From positions 1 through 64,000 of the forward strand of contig JAMPIV010017548.1 in assembly GCA_024509875.1 (NCBI GenBank): DNA of 64,000 nucleotides, read 5' to 3'. This document shows, in pieces, positions 31,376 to 41,857 of the stretch. Numbering within the stretch: position 1 is the first letter of the stretch; every line of letters starts with the position of its first letter. The notes under the pieces were generated by a model. That model ran no database searches and was not told the origin of the DNA. It saw only the letters and a list, made by a program, of their open reading frames with translations. Source of the DNA: Oreohelix idahoensis (lineage: Eukaryota > Mollusca > Gastropoda > Stylommatophora > Oreohelicidae). A program made the translations under genes and the position numbers.

Positions 31376-33641
31376 ATATTCTGTAAGAACCTACAATTGC
31401 ACTGATACTGACATATTTACATAAAACCTTTGCTTCAAATTTCCGCAACCCTAGCGACATTAATCCACTCACACACTTTGCATGCACATGACCCAAACTA
31501 CCAATTATCAGTACGATTACATGCGTACGATAGCCTAGTTCGTTAATTTCTGCAGTCAATGGAAAGTACTTATCAAATTTATGTTGGTAACATTTATCTA
31601 AATGGGCATCATATGGTATTGCTGCCTCTACTATAAAAGCTGTTTTGTTCTGTCGATTGATTATCGTTAAATCAGGTTTTATGGCATGTGTCTTAAATGA
31701 GGTGTTACTGCTGCAGAAGAGTGATGGTTTAACTATTATCTCTTTATTTATTGTTATGTCACTCTTATTATTGTATGAGGATTTCAGTTTCTCATAAATA
31801 ATGTCTACAACTCTATTGTGCCTTTGTTGGTATAATGTTTGAAATTTGGTACATCCATTCAATAAATGTGACACTGTTTCGTATGGGTGGTTACATATTT
31901 TGCACATTTTCGTGTATGTCTGTGGGTAGTATAGATGCAAGAGACTTTCGCATTCCAGCAACTGTAACCTCGATCTCACAGCAAATGAAAGTATTTTATC
32001 ACTTAATTTAACATTAGATAGAAAACTAGATGACAATGAATGGTTTACACATTTCATTTCGCGCACTATTCTCCCTTGTGATGATTTACTTTTTAGTTCA
32101 CTTAGAATTAGGTTAAGTTTATGTGATTTAAATCCAGAATAAAAAGCATTTGCTGACTTGTATGTTAGACTCACATCTTCATCTACATCTAAATGTACAG
32201 TGTAATGGCCACTGTCATCCACTTTCACACTCACTCCTTCACGCGCGCATTCTTCATTCAGTTCTACCCAAAATGATCTTGGCCAATTCACCTTCGATCT
32301 TTTAGCTAGATGGTTTGTTTCATTTAACTCGTAACTTGCAAAGTTATTCCTATCATCATCTACTTGGTCTATTTTACGTTTTTTCATATGTCTATCTAAC
32401 GAGTTTATTGCTGCAGTTTTTACAAGACTATCATCACAATTGAGCATACTGACAAGGAATGAAATATGTCGAGAGTGGTATAATATGAAGGGGTTTGGTA
32501 TGCCAAGGCCACCCTTCGACCTGGGACAAAAGAAATAGCTCCTTGTGGATGATTCATTTAGCGCTAGCCATGTTCTAACGTGGTATACAATTTCATCTTC
32601 AATTTCTTTAAGTTGTTTTTCTGTGAAGTGTATGTTAGAAAAAAAAAACATGAGAGGACCGAAACACATCGGGTTAATTAATGAGATCTTTGCTGATGTT
32701 GGTAGTGGGGCACAGCTTAATTTGATTAAATTTGATCTAAATTCTAATATAAGGCTGCTTGCTTGGAACTGGTCCGATGTATTATCAATTGTAATGTCAT
32801 GTCCTAGGTATCTGTAGGAACGCCCTCGATCAGAAGAGGGGATTTCATGACCTTGGATATTAATGTCCACCTTACGAGTGTTGACCCAGTTGTTTCCGCT
32901 TCGCTGACCGCTGAACACTGCACACTTTTGTGGCTTAACCTCCATCCCGCTGGTCTCCATAAATATTGTTGTCTTCTGTGCCATTGATTGTAAGTCGTGT
33001 ATGTTGGTGGCGAAGAGACTTACGTCATCCACATACCCTTGAATGGGATTCGGTATGTGATGTATTTGATAACCTTGCTCAATCCACCGCAGCCATTTAT
33101 CAATGCCTTGTTCAAATACAATGACACTCCATGGGCACCCCTGAATAATACCTTTCTTACGCTCAATCCGGTCTGTGATAGTACTGGCGTTTTTAACTTG
33201 ATAGGAAGAGCCACTGTATATATCTTTGGTGATGTTGACAAAGACGTCAGGGTAGCCTGATTCGCTTAGCTCCCTTATCATACATTCATGGTCAATGCTG
33301 CCAAATGCATCTTTAATATCAATAAAGCACAGATAGGCCTTTCCTGATGAATGTAGAAAGTCACTAACTGCTGTTTTTAAGGTGAAGACATGTTCTTGAA
33401 GACCATTTCTTGGCAATGATCCTTTTTGCCGAGGTGACAGTCGCTGGGTGTCAACAATCCACTGCATGTGTCGAGATTGAATTAATTTCATGAACAGCTT
33501 GTATGATGATAGCAGAAGAGAGATGGGTCTCCAGTCTTCGATGGTGCTTAAATTTCCATTTTTAGGCACAAGGGTATACCATTCAAGTAGAGCAATATGG
33601 TTGTTTTTACATGGAGGTTTTATCAGAATTTTGTTTGCCAT
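31368..33641 (-). CDS. RLE-LINE copy D polyprotein (C-terminus replaced)
   Basis: 757 codons, more than 97% like copy C by eye. The same RT blocks (FIDIKDAFGSIDH, GYVDD), CCHC knuckle and PD-(D/E)XK core are present. It differs at scattered residues (for example HECMIREL versus HEFMIREL, and FCSSNT versus FGSSNT). The last 15 or so residues are lost: the frame runs from SAIVGSYRI into foreign DNA and stops. The Met at 33641 is the MANKIL start within the fused UTR-derived sequence. This copy keeps catalytic motifs but lacks the 3' UTR and tail needed to act as an RNA template. Confidence 0.85.
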   Translation of the reverse strand: MANKILIKPPCKNNHIALLEWYTLVPKNGNLSTIEDWRPISLLLSSYKLFMKLIQSRHMQWIVDTQRLSPRQKGSLPRNGLQEHVFTLKTAVSDFLHSSGKAYLCFIDIKDAFGSIDHECMIRELSESGYPDVFVNITKDIYSGSSYQVKNASTITDRIERKKGIIQGCPWSVIVFEQGIDKWLRWIEQGYQIHHIPNPIQGYVDDVSLFATNIHDLQSMAQKTTIFMETSGMEVKPQKCAVFSGQRSGNNWVNTRKVDINIQGHEIPSSDRGRSYRYLGHDITIDNTSDQFQASSLILEFRSNLIKLSCAPLPTSAKISLINPMCFGPLMFFFSNIHFTEKQLKEIEDEIVYHVRTWLALNESSTRSYFFCPRSKGGLGIPNPFILYHSRHISFLVSMLNCDDSLVKTAAINSLDRHMKKRKIDQVDDDRNNFASYELNETNHLAKRSKVNWPRSFWVELNEECAREGVSVKVDDSGHYTVHLDVDEDVSLTYKSANAFYSGFKSHKLNLILSELKSKSSQGRIVREMKCVNHSLSSSFLSNVKLSDKILSFAVRSRLQLLECESLLHLYYPQTYTKMCKICNHPYETVSHLLNGCTKFQTLYQQRHNRVVDIIYEKLKSSYNNKSDITINKEIIVKPSLFCSSNTSFKTHAIKPDLTIINRQNKTAFIVEAAIPYDAHLDKCYQHKFDKYFPLTAEINELGYRTHVIVLIIGSLGHVHAKCVSGLMSLGLRKFEAKVLCKYVSISAIVGSYRILS
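31376..33575 (-). mobile_element. RLE-type LINE copy D, 3'-truncated
   Basis: RT through endonuclease on the minus strand with an open frame. It stops at 31376 just before the normal end of the ORF, joined to GAATAATTCACGACAAT. The 5' side continues through the same VPKNGN fusion point into another LINE tail (33576-34886). Confidence 0.88.
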
Positions 33642-34886
33642 AAAAAAAACTTTGACAGCTAGTGGAGTGAGATATTAAATATAGCATCAAATACAATAGT
33701 CGTATGGTATAGTATACAGAGGAGCACAATTGAGTTTAGACTGTGTGGAAAACATCCCAGCAATTCAAAATGGGTGTTTTTTACATCGAAGTTTCCATAT
33801 TATGTAAGAACCTATAATTGCACTAATACTGACATATTTACATAAAACCTTTGCTTCAAATTTCCGCAACCCTAGCGACATTAATCCACTCACACACACT
33901 TTGCATGCACATGACCCAAACTACCAATTATCAGTACGATTACATGCGTACGGTAGCCTAGTTCGTTAATTTCTGCAGTCAATGGATAGTACTTATCAAA
34001 TTTATGTTGGTAACATTTATCTAAATGGGCATCATATGGTATTGCTGCCTCCACTATAAAAGCTGTTTTGTTCTGTCGATTGATTATTGTTAAATCAGGT
34101 TTTACGGCATGAGTCTTAAATGAGGCGTTGCTGCTGCCGAAAAGTGATGGTTTAACTATTATCTCTTTGTTTATTGTTATGTCACTTTTATTATTGTATG
34201 CAGATTTCAGTTTCTCATAAATAATGTCTACAGCTCTATTGTGCCTTTGTTGGTATAATGTTTGAAATTTGGTACATCAATTCAATAAATGTGACACTGT
34301 TTCGTATGGGTGGTTACATATTTTGCACATTTTCGTGTATGTCTGTGGGTAGTATAGATGTAAAAGACTTTCGCATTCCAGCAACTGTAACCTCGATCTC
34401 ACAGCAAATGAAAGTATTTTATCACTTAATTTAACATTAGATAGAAAACTAGATGACAATGAGTGGTTTACACATTTCATTTCGCGCACTATTCTCCCTT
34501 GTGACGATTTACTTTTTAGTTCACTTAGAATTAGGTTAAGTTTATGTGATTTAAATCCAGAATAAAAAGCATTTGCTGACTTGTATGTTAGACTTACATC
34601 TTCATCTACGTCTAATTGTACACTGTAATGGCCACTGTCATCCACTTTCACACTCACTCCTTCACGCGCGCATTCTTCATTCAGTTCTACCCAAAATGAT
34701 CTTGGCCAATTCACCTTCGATCTTTTAGCTGGATGGTTTGTTTCGTTTAACTCGTAGCTTGCAAAGTTATTCCTATCTTCACCTACTTGGTCTATTTTAC
34801 GTTTTTTCATATGTCTATCTAACGAGTTTATTGCTGCAGTTTTTACAAGATTATCATCACAATTGAGCATACTGATAAGGAATGAA
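33576..34886 (-). pseudogene. Upstream LINE copy D' fused to copy D
   Basis: Begins at ISFLISMLNCDDN directly after (TGTA)n, passes the knuckle and endonuclease, and ends in the partial 3' UTR that joins VPKNGN of copy D. It shares the TGA stop after HLLN with 24200-24929. A two-base insertion near 33893 (ACACACAC versus ACACAC) further breaks the endonuclease frame. Its 5' truncation differs from that of the upstream tails at 6517 and 28431, although the fusion point is the same. Confidence 0.85.
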
Positions 34887-35211
34887 ATACATACATACAT
34901 ACATACATACATACATACATACATACATACATACATACATACATACATACATACATACATACATACATACATACATACATACATACATACATACATACAT
35001 ACATACATACATACATACATACATACATACATACATACATACATACATACATACATACATACATAAATACATACATACATACATACATACATACATACAT
35101 ACATACATACATACATACATACATACATACATACATACATACATACATACATACATACATACATACATACATACATACATACATACATACATACATACAT
35201 ACATACATACA

Positions 35212-35243
<32 letters not shown>

Positions 35244-35387
35244 CATACATACATACATACATACATACATACATACATACATACATACATACATACATAC
35301 ATACATACATACATACATACATACATACATACATACATACATACATACATACATACATACATACATACATACATACATACATACATA
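34887..35387. repeat. (TACA)n microsatellite, about 500 bp
   Basis: The longest array in the window, almost pure TACA with single disruptions near 35065 and 35241 and no TACG block. It separates D' from another LINE 3' end. Confidence 0.95.
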
Positions 35388-35740
35388 ATATTAGAATCTT
35401 TATTCTCCATAAAATACATTAATATGTACAGACATGATATAATAGATACAACATGGCATATAGGAGAATCATTAGAATTACATAAAGTGTTGAAGACGTC
35501 TCAAGTAGTTATATGTGGGTGTTTTTACATCGAACCTTTGTGTTACACATATATAAAATTTTTTAAGCTTTCTAAAAGACATTGGCATATAATGATATGA
35601 TATAACCTGCCAAAAAATGAGAATTATTGAAATTTACAAAATGTGTGTGGAATACCATTCAAATTGAGCAATATGGTTGTTTTTACATGGGGGTTTTATC
35701 AGAATTTCTGCCTGCCATAAAACAACTTTAACAGCTAGTA
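35388..35740 (-). mobile_element. LINE 3'-UTR fragment
   Basis: Another copy of the LINE 3' end (ATTCTAATATTATGTATG in element sense, AATAAAGATTC preserved) that diverges near 35705-35740. It makes the first member of a third head-to-tail set. Confidence 0.8.
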
Positions 35741-36892
35741 TTTGGATAAACTGGAAAGTGCAGAGTGTACTGATTGTATCATCATCACAATTTTCTTTTC
35801 CGCACCTTACAGAATATGGAGTCACCTTTTCGGCTGGTCTCCTCACATACAGCCGGAACATGCTGTTGCTGTAGTGATTTATATGGCAATTAGTTTGATT
35901 TGATCCACTTAAATGTTGAAATTCGGATTTAAAATATTGACCAGATGTTGAAATGTAGATGTATATACTGAAGGAAATTTAAAAACTGGAATGCTAAAAA
36001 TCACTTCACTTCAATTAGTGGCTTCTCTTCTACCCTGGAGTGTAGAAGATGGTTTTAGTGACTGACATGCCGTCCTATCAGCTATCTTCCTTTAGGCCTG
36101 TTTTCGGTCTGAGCCTCGGTCCTTCAGATAACGTATGTTGTTGTCCTTCCAGATAACTTTGTATCGTCCTGGAGGCTGGATTCATGGCCCTTGACTTCCC
36201 GTGTTTGTCGTGTTAGCCGGCTGTCGTTCCTTCTGCAGATATGGCAGAACTATCGTAACTGGAACTGTTCCACTCTGGTGTACAATGGTTGAATCCCAAG
36301 GTCGTGACGTACCGTAAGGTTACGGACCTTGTCCCTTCTTGTTACCATGACCACGTTCTTAAAATAATTCATTTCTGAAGTTTGGAGCTGGCTTTTGTGG
36401 GTTGTGGTCATAGATGGTCCATGAAAAAAAAGGAAAACCAAAGTATTTAATTTATATAACACCCACGCCGCGCAAGTTGCACACCGTGCGTTGCGCACTT
36501 TTTTTCTGGTGCGGAGTACTATTTTGAGTGAGACCGACCGACGTAACATACATCGGTAATTAAATTAGTTGGGATAACGGATTTAAAAGACACTATTAAA
36601 CGAGATAAAGTTAAAAATAAATCATGTTTGTTTCGAACATTGATCAGGAGAAATTTACATTTTCTGCAAGAAAATTTCAAGAGTAACAGCAGCAGAAGGC
36701 ACAGAAAGACGTGGTTTGGAGTAACTGTATGACACTATAGATAGCTGTAGGACATGCAATATGACGTCTACGCAACGTGGTTATTCTTACTAAAAGATAG
36801 GGTTTCCGTCACACACCCCCCTCCCCCCACCTCTTCCTTCCCCGACAGACACGTGTTTCGCCCCACACAAATAAAAAAAGCACTACAAGCAT
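35741..36892. other. Unrecognised DNA
   Basis: No supportable gene. The minus-strand frame 36250-36549 and others have no known motifs. C-rich stretches lie near 36817-36845, just before the Gmr1-like gag remnant. Confidence 0.4.
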
Positions 36893-38500
36893 ATGGACAG
36901 GGAAGAAAGAAGGTTGCAAGTAGAGACTGAAGCAAAGAAATTAGAGGCTAATAGAGAAGCAAAGAAATTAGAGGCCGAAGAAAGGCGGTTGCAAGCAAAA
37001 GCAGAAAGAGAAGCTAAGAGGCTACAGTTGGAAGCTGAAACTAGGCGGTTAGAGGTTGAGGCTGAGGCTAGGAGGTTGGAAGCTGAGAGAGGACATGAGC
37101 TGAGGATGAAACAGCTGGAGCTTCAATCGGTTGCTAGTTCCAGTGGGAGAACCTCACCTCACTCTGACAACAGTAACTCCAACCAAAGTACTTCAAATGG
37201 AGCCATGAACTTTCATATGGACCCATTTGTTGAGAAGGAGGACTTCATAGAAGCTTATATAGACATATTTGAATGGCTTGCCACAACTTATGGTTTAGAA
37301 AAGGAAAAGTGGAATTTGAAGCTATCTCAAGGATTGAGATCGGAAAAAGTTTGCTAAGAAGGAGGCTGGAGAGACTTATTCCATAACCCCGGAAACTAAA
37401 AAGTTCCTGATAGAGAATAGAAGAGATAGGTTAGATGACATAATAACCTATGCAGAAAGCCACCAACTGGCTCAGTCCATGAATCGAGGAGATAAAAAGA
37501 AACATGTAGAAGTATTTAAGAAACCACAAAACTATACAATGTCTGAAGGAAGTGGCCACAACCAGGACCATGCATACAAGAATAGGCCCAGATGGGACTA
37601 CAAGGAAAAAACCCCTTTAGGATCAGACAAGAGACCTTCAAGAAAGGAAGATAAGTGGTGTAAGACTTGTAAAATGAGCAACCACAATACTGCAGAATGC
37701 AGAAGGAAATACCCTCCTCATCACGCTGCATGTTTTACGACAAAGAACAAGGTAAGGAAGGAACTGGCAGTGAGTCAGAAGGACCTCCATCATCCCCCTG
37801 TCTGTGAGGAAGTGACCGTGAATGGCGCTCAAGTACTGTGCTTATATGACAGGCTTGGACTTTGACTCGGTCGTGTGTTCTTCTCTGGTGAGCCATGAAC
37901 AGATAACCACAGAAACAGTGGAAATCCAAGGACCAGTAAAAGGAGCAGGAACCATGACATTGCCCATAGCCAGAATCAATGTTAGGTCTCGCTATGTGGA
38001 AGGAGAGATCAAAGCAGCGGTGATGGAAGATCCTATTTACCCAATAATCCTGGGATGTAGGTATGTTTTCTTAGGAGAACCGGTAAAACCTGTAATTATG
38101 GCAACAGTCCAGACTAGGTCAAGCTCCAAGAAAATGGAGGAAAATCCTATAAATACTCATCCGGAAGAGATGAAAAAGGCTCAAGCAGCAGACAGCACCT
38201 TGAAGCCTTGTTTTGGCAAACTGCCAAAAGCTCATAACCCTCCAGTCAAGGGAGACTTTTACATGAAGAATGGGCTGTTATACAGAAAAGCTGGAATTGG
38301 ACCACAAGGACATGAACAGCTAGTTGTACCCACTTCATATAGGGAGAAGGTTATGGAGCTAGGACACGCTGTACCATTCAGTGGACATATGGGGATAGGT
38401 GCCACTGGACAAAGGATAGCCTGTCACTACTTCTGGCCAGGAATCACGGAAGATATAAAGAGATATGTGAGGTCCTGTCCAGAATGCCAAAGAGTCGCTC
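36893..38500 (+). pseudogene. Second Gmr1-like element: gag-protease-integrase finger
   Basis: Starts with a coiled coil (MDREERRLQVETEAKKLE and repeats of RRLEAEAE), then a gag-like stretch (FIEAYIDIFEWLATTYGL), a CCHC knuckle (CKTCKMSNHNTAECR, about 37660-37705), a protease region with its frameshift at the catalytic Asp-Thr-Gly (about 37845-37860), and the H2C2 finger (GHAVPFSGHMG...CPECQRV, to 38500). As in the first element, integrase follows protease directly with no RT between. Frames change near 37350 and 37850, so it is dead. The element is interrupted at 38501 by an LTR. Confidence 0.8.
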
Positions 38501-39410
38501 TGTAGCCGTGTACATAGTTGTTCCTTTGGAAACAGGCTATAAAAACCAGATTAGCATATAAATTTCTACTTTCCTAGAAACAGATTAAATTTTAATTAGG
38601 ATAGAGTCGCGTTACATGTCAAAATTAGTCACGTGATTTTTACCCAATCGTGAGCTCAGAAAATTTAGAACAGACGCGATTTTTCCCCAGCGGTCCGGAA
38701 CCAAAATAAAGGTCAACATTGTGTGACTAGCTTGAGAGACAAGCAGAAGAGTCTGACCGCAGTGGTTTACTGCAATCAAGAATTTTCTAATTTTGGATTA
38801 GAAAATCTGAAGTTTATAGTGCTTAAATTTCAAAGTGTATTTAACTGTGGTTATATTCTGAACTGGAAGACAGTAAGTGTTTTGCCATATTTATCCTATA
38901 ATATTTGTCAGTTCAAGACAGGATAGTTTTTGCAAATCTAAAGGAACAATCATAGCAGTATGAACCAGAGCTATTGAATTAATGAACAATCAGAGTGATA
39001 AACAGCAAACATATACGCACTCAATGAATAGTATTGAGCAGGGATGAATATTCCTCAATTGTTGAATCGGAGTGATTCACATGATGTCAGTTCCCCACGT
39101 TACGTAAATGAGCAATGTACCATCGTATTTGAATGAAATATACTGAAAAACCTTCACGCCGTTATGTATATATGTTGAGTTAAATAAAGTTCACGTTGAG
39201 ACCAAAGAGAGGTCGTCCATTTATATACCTTGCTACACATATATGTTGGAAAGGAAGGAAAGAATGCCAGTTAAGAAAACTATAATGCTTTATGAACTGC
39301 TCCTTACTAATACACCTTAGAGGATAGTCCCAGAACCTGGAGGATTCCTGTAAGACTGTAAGAGAGCAATCACTAACTCTAGCGGACAAGCTAGTTTTCT
39401 ACATCTAACA
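38501..39410 (+). mobile_element. Solo LTR inserted in the second Gmr1-like element
   Basis: Begins TGTAGCCGTG and ends ACATCTAACA (TG...CA). It has a TATA-like GGCTATAAAAACC near 38535 and AATAAAG near 39183. The flanks CGCTC and CTCTC are similar but not identical, so a 5-bp target duplication with one change is possible. Integrase coding sequence lies on both sides (38500 and about 39411-39595), which shows that the insertion is later than the element. Confidence 0.7.
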
Positions 39411-39596
39411 CTCTCTGCATAAACAGCTACCCCCAACTACCCTGCCCGACCACAGCTCCTAAACATAGGACTGCACCAGCAACACTGGGAGAAATGCCTA
39501 TCATGGGAACACCCTTCGAACGTGTTGCAGTGGATATTGTGGGACCCCTCACCAGAACAAAGATGAATTACTCAACAACGTGTTCGCTGATGATTT
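39411..39596 (+). pseudogene. Continuation of integrase after the solo LTR
   Basis: Encodes MPIMGTPFERVAVDIVGPLT, the start of the integrase catalytic core with its first Asp. Homology fades after TRTKMN. The region is then cut by the Merlin-like transposon at 39605. Confidence 0.75.
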
Positions 39597-39729
39597 ATCA
39601 TGTGGGCACTCCTCCGTATAGCGGTCCCAAATGAATCGATACGTTTTGTGTTAGAAAATATCCCTTACAGGGCCTCATTTGGTAATGCCGGTTCAGGGGC
39701 GACATGAAATGGAAAAAAAAGGTAAAGGA

Positions 39730-39902
39730 TCCCGTTACACGCCCATTGAGGCATAGGCCTATTGGGAATATGGTGTTAGATCATTTTTCTTGACCATCGG
39801 CACACTAGGGGTGATGTGGTCAGCATCACGCCGGCCGCCTTAACCTTCCCAGAGTTGCTCTGGTACCCAATTGGGGCTGGATCGACCCAGGAGCCGTTTA
39901 CT
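39730..39902 (-). repeat. SINE fragment (antisense) inside the Merlin-like element
   Basis: The minus strand reads CTCCTGGGTCGATCCAGCC, then GTTAAGGCGGCCGGCGTGAT, GCTGACCACATCACCCC and CCTCAATGGGCGTGTAAC. Matches occur on the plus strand at 53160-53255 and 54762-54830. Confidence 0.75.
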
Positions 39903-40487
39903 AAAAATTCATATTTATACTGCTGTGAATATTTTCATAAATAATGAACATTGAAAGTTCAGCCAAGGTTATAAACACCTGTCATTGTGTAGCCACGTGA
40001 ATGTAGTAGACCTAAAAAGGGGAGGAAAAAAATATAAAATTACACGTTTTTTCCCGCTGTAACATTATCATTTCGATATTCCGATACAGTAAGTGAAGTC
40101 GACCATTTCTTTTCTTCCAAAGTTGTGAATAAATTGATATGATGATAGGAAACTCTTTACAGAGCGATACAACAGGAGGCAATCTGATCATCAGAAGTAG
40201 TCCCCCCATCCGACAAGTGTTTCGGCCAAGTATACTCCTTTACACTCTAAGGAAGGCGGGCCCACTTGGGTCATGACTCCCAAGCGTCTCAGCCTCCTGT
40301 TGTCTTGTATCGAAAATGAACCCATTTCACTTATGGTAGCAACTTTAATCCACAACTCCGCCAGCCGTGGAGGCAATTGTTAAAGTAACAAAGAGAAGAC
40401 AAATTATTCCGTTCGTTCCGTCGCACACACTGAGACACCCACAATTTTTACTTTCGAATTTGTGCATTTGAGATAAAAATATTAATA

Positions 40488-40652
40488 ATGCCAGGTAGAC
40501 CATCAGCTCCGACACAGATCAGCAACAATGTTCTACCAGTTCAACAACTAACAGCTGTAGATGTCAGACCTAGTTACTTGTATACGGTAATGAACAACAA
40601 ACTCCAATGGTTACAGTGGCTTGCTACACACCGATTAATAAGAAACTCCGAT
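40488..40652 (+). pseudogene. Merlin/ISXO2-like transposase N-terminal exon
   Basis: About 55 codons from MPGRPSAPTQISNNV to WLQWLATHRLIRNS. The WLxxHxLIxxxxxC pattern in front of a Cys-rich zinc ribbon is typical of ISXO2-like transposases. Here the ribbon is missing because a SINE piece begins right after. Placement inside 76-bp inverted repeats with an 8-bp duplication supports the family. Recognition is from memory of the family pattern, with no database search. Confidence 0.55.
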
Positions 40653-40938
40653 TCAGTCTACCCAGCTCTAAATGGGTACCTGACTTCTCACTTGAGTTAG
40701 GGAAGGAAAAGGCAGCAAGGAAAGGTACTGGTCACCCCACCTCTCTATGCATGACCTAGTCATTTGCTTCAGTGGGAGAGTCAAAAGGTAGTCCCATAGC
40801 AGATACTACCGTAGGGGAGTGAAGTGTTAGAGACCTCACTATACTAGGTCATGCATAGAGAGGTCTCTAACACTTCACTCCCCTACGGTAGTATCTGCTA
40901 TGGGACTACCTTTTTACTCTCCCACTGAAGCAAATGAC
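40653..40938 (+). repeat. Rearranged SINE piece with inverted duplication
   Basis: 5'-truncated copy of the SINE at 22991-23240 (TACCCAGCTCTAAATGGGTA, then GTCACCCCACCTCTCTATGC). After GACCTAGT its 3' half occurs first inverted and then direct. Confidence 0.8.
40759..40938. repeat. Palindrome: 79-bp arms, 22-bp loop
   Basis: 40759-40837 and 40860-40938 are inverted complements (outer ends GTCATTTGCTTCAGTGGGAG and its complement), with a mismatch or two near the middle of the arms (TCAAAAGG versus TTTTTACTC). RNA or single-stranded DNA would form a long hairpin. The arms consist of SINE 3'-end sequence. Confidence 0.9.
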
Positions 40939-41282
40939 TATTTATCGATTCAGACATTACCATCTAACCCGTTTAGTCAGGTACTAAATACACGTAACTG
41001 GCTATGGAACTCTAGACGGCAAAATGTTTTCAACACAAGGGTTACTTTCACAATTGCCTCCAGCTGGCAGAAAATAAATTCAATCTGTCTGCTCAACTAT
41101 AACTCTATCAATACATTGATCAGATTGGCAATTTCTGTGTTTCAAGAGTAGTTTCCCATTCATTTCTACTCGTATATTTTTTTTTTTATTATATGTCAAA
41201 ATGAGGCCCTGTAAGGGAAATTTTCTAACACAAAACGTATCGATTCATTTGGGACCGCTATTCGGAGGAGTGCCATCATGTG

Positions 41283-41857
41283 TTGTAATGGATATACCAT
41301 GCAAAGTGGTAGGCTGGTCACTTGTTACACATAGCTTACACGACAGAGCGGTGACTGTAAGCTGACCGTTTCCTGTCATAACTAAGCTACTCGGCACATT
41401 CATATTTACATTGCTTGACAAGGCGGTGCTTAAGGGCTGACCGCTTGACCTAATTTCTTGACTGCTTGACAAAATAGTGACTGGGGGCTGGCTATTCGTC
41501 GTTCCGCCCTGATAAATTTGGGCCAAGCGCGGGCAAGACCGCGCTGTCAGACCCTCCCGCCGCGGGGGGGGGGGGGGGAAGAAGGGTTGGCTGCTTAATA
41601 ATACAAGTACGCATTTTAGTTACAGGTGGGTGCGGTGTGTGTTTGTGTGTAACCAAACAGTAAAAATGCTAAAATAACACAAATTATTTATATTGAAAAC
41701 ACCCACTCTTAAAATATAAGACACACATCCTAAACTACGGTTATTTGTACATTTTACTTTTAAATTTACAATACTGTTTGCGAGTTTCTGTTGACCCAAC
41801 TGTAAGGAGTGCATCTTCCCGCACACTGGTATCATGATGTCCATCTCGTCGGTAAGC
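41283..41857. other. Unrecognised DNA with G-run
   Basis: Contains a G-run (41565-41578) and repeated GACCGCTTGAC-like phrases near 41360-41470. The minus-strand frames 41245-41526 and 41620-41844 lack known motifs. Confidence 0.35.

Larger units (their letters stand above)
24930..33080. repeat. Segmental duplication, right copy
   Basis: Direct repeat of 2941-11060. It retains the intact-frame LINE copy C and continues past the point where the left copy is cut by the LTR, since copy D runs on through 33576. Confidence 0.9.
39605..41274 (+). mobile_element. Merlin-like DNA transposon (1,670 bp)
   Basis: Terminal inverted repeats of about 76 bp (39605-39680 and 41199-41274, starting GGCACTCCTCCG, two mismatches seen) are flanked by a perfect 8-bp duplication ATCATGTG (39597-39604 and 41275-41282). 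Inside, at 40488, is a short ORF resembling the start of ISXO2-like (Merlin) transposases. An 8-9-bp target duplication is known for Merlin. The rest of the transposase is lost and the interior is filled with SINE-derived sequence. Confidence 0.75.

Noticed and set aside
34277..35419. Long ORF (380 codons) beginning with Met-Tyr-Val-Cys repeats
   Set aside because: The repeat part is the (TGTA)n microsatellite read in one of three open frames, and the remainder is the truncated LINE copy D'. The same artefact explains the repetitive ORFs at 2791-3347, 24321-25327 and 34843-35388.
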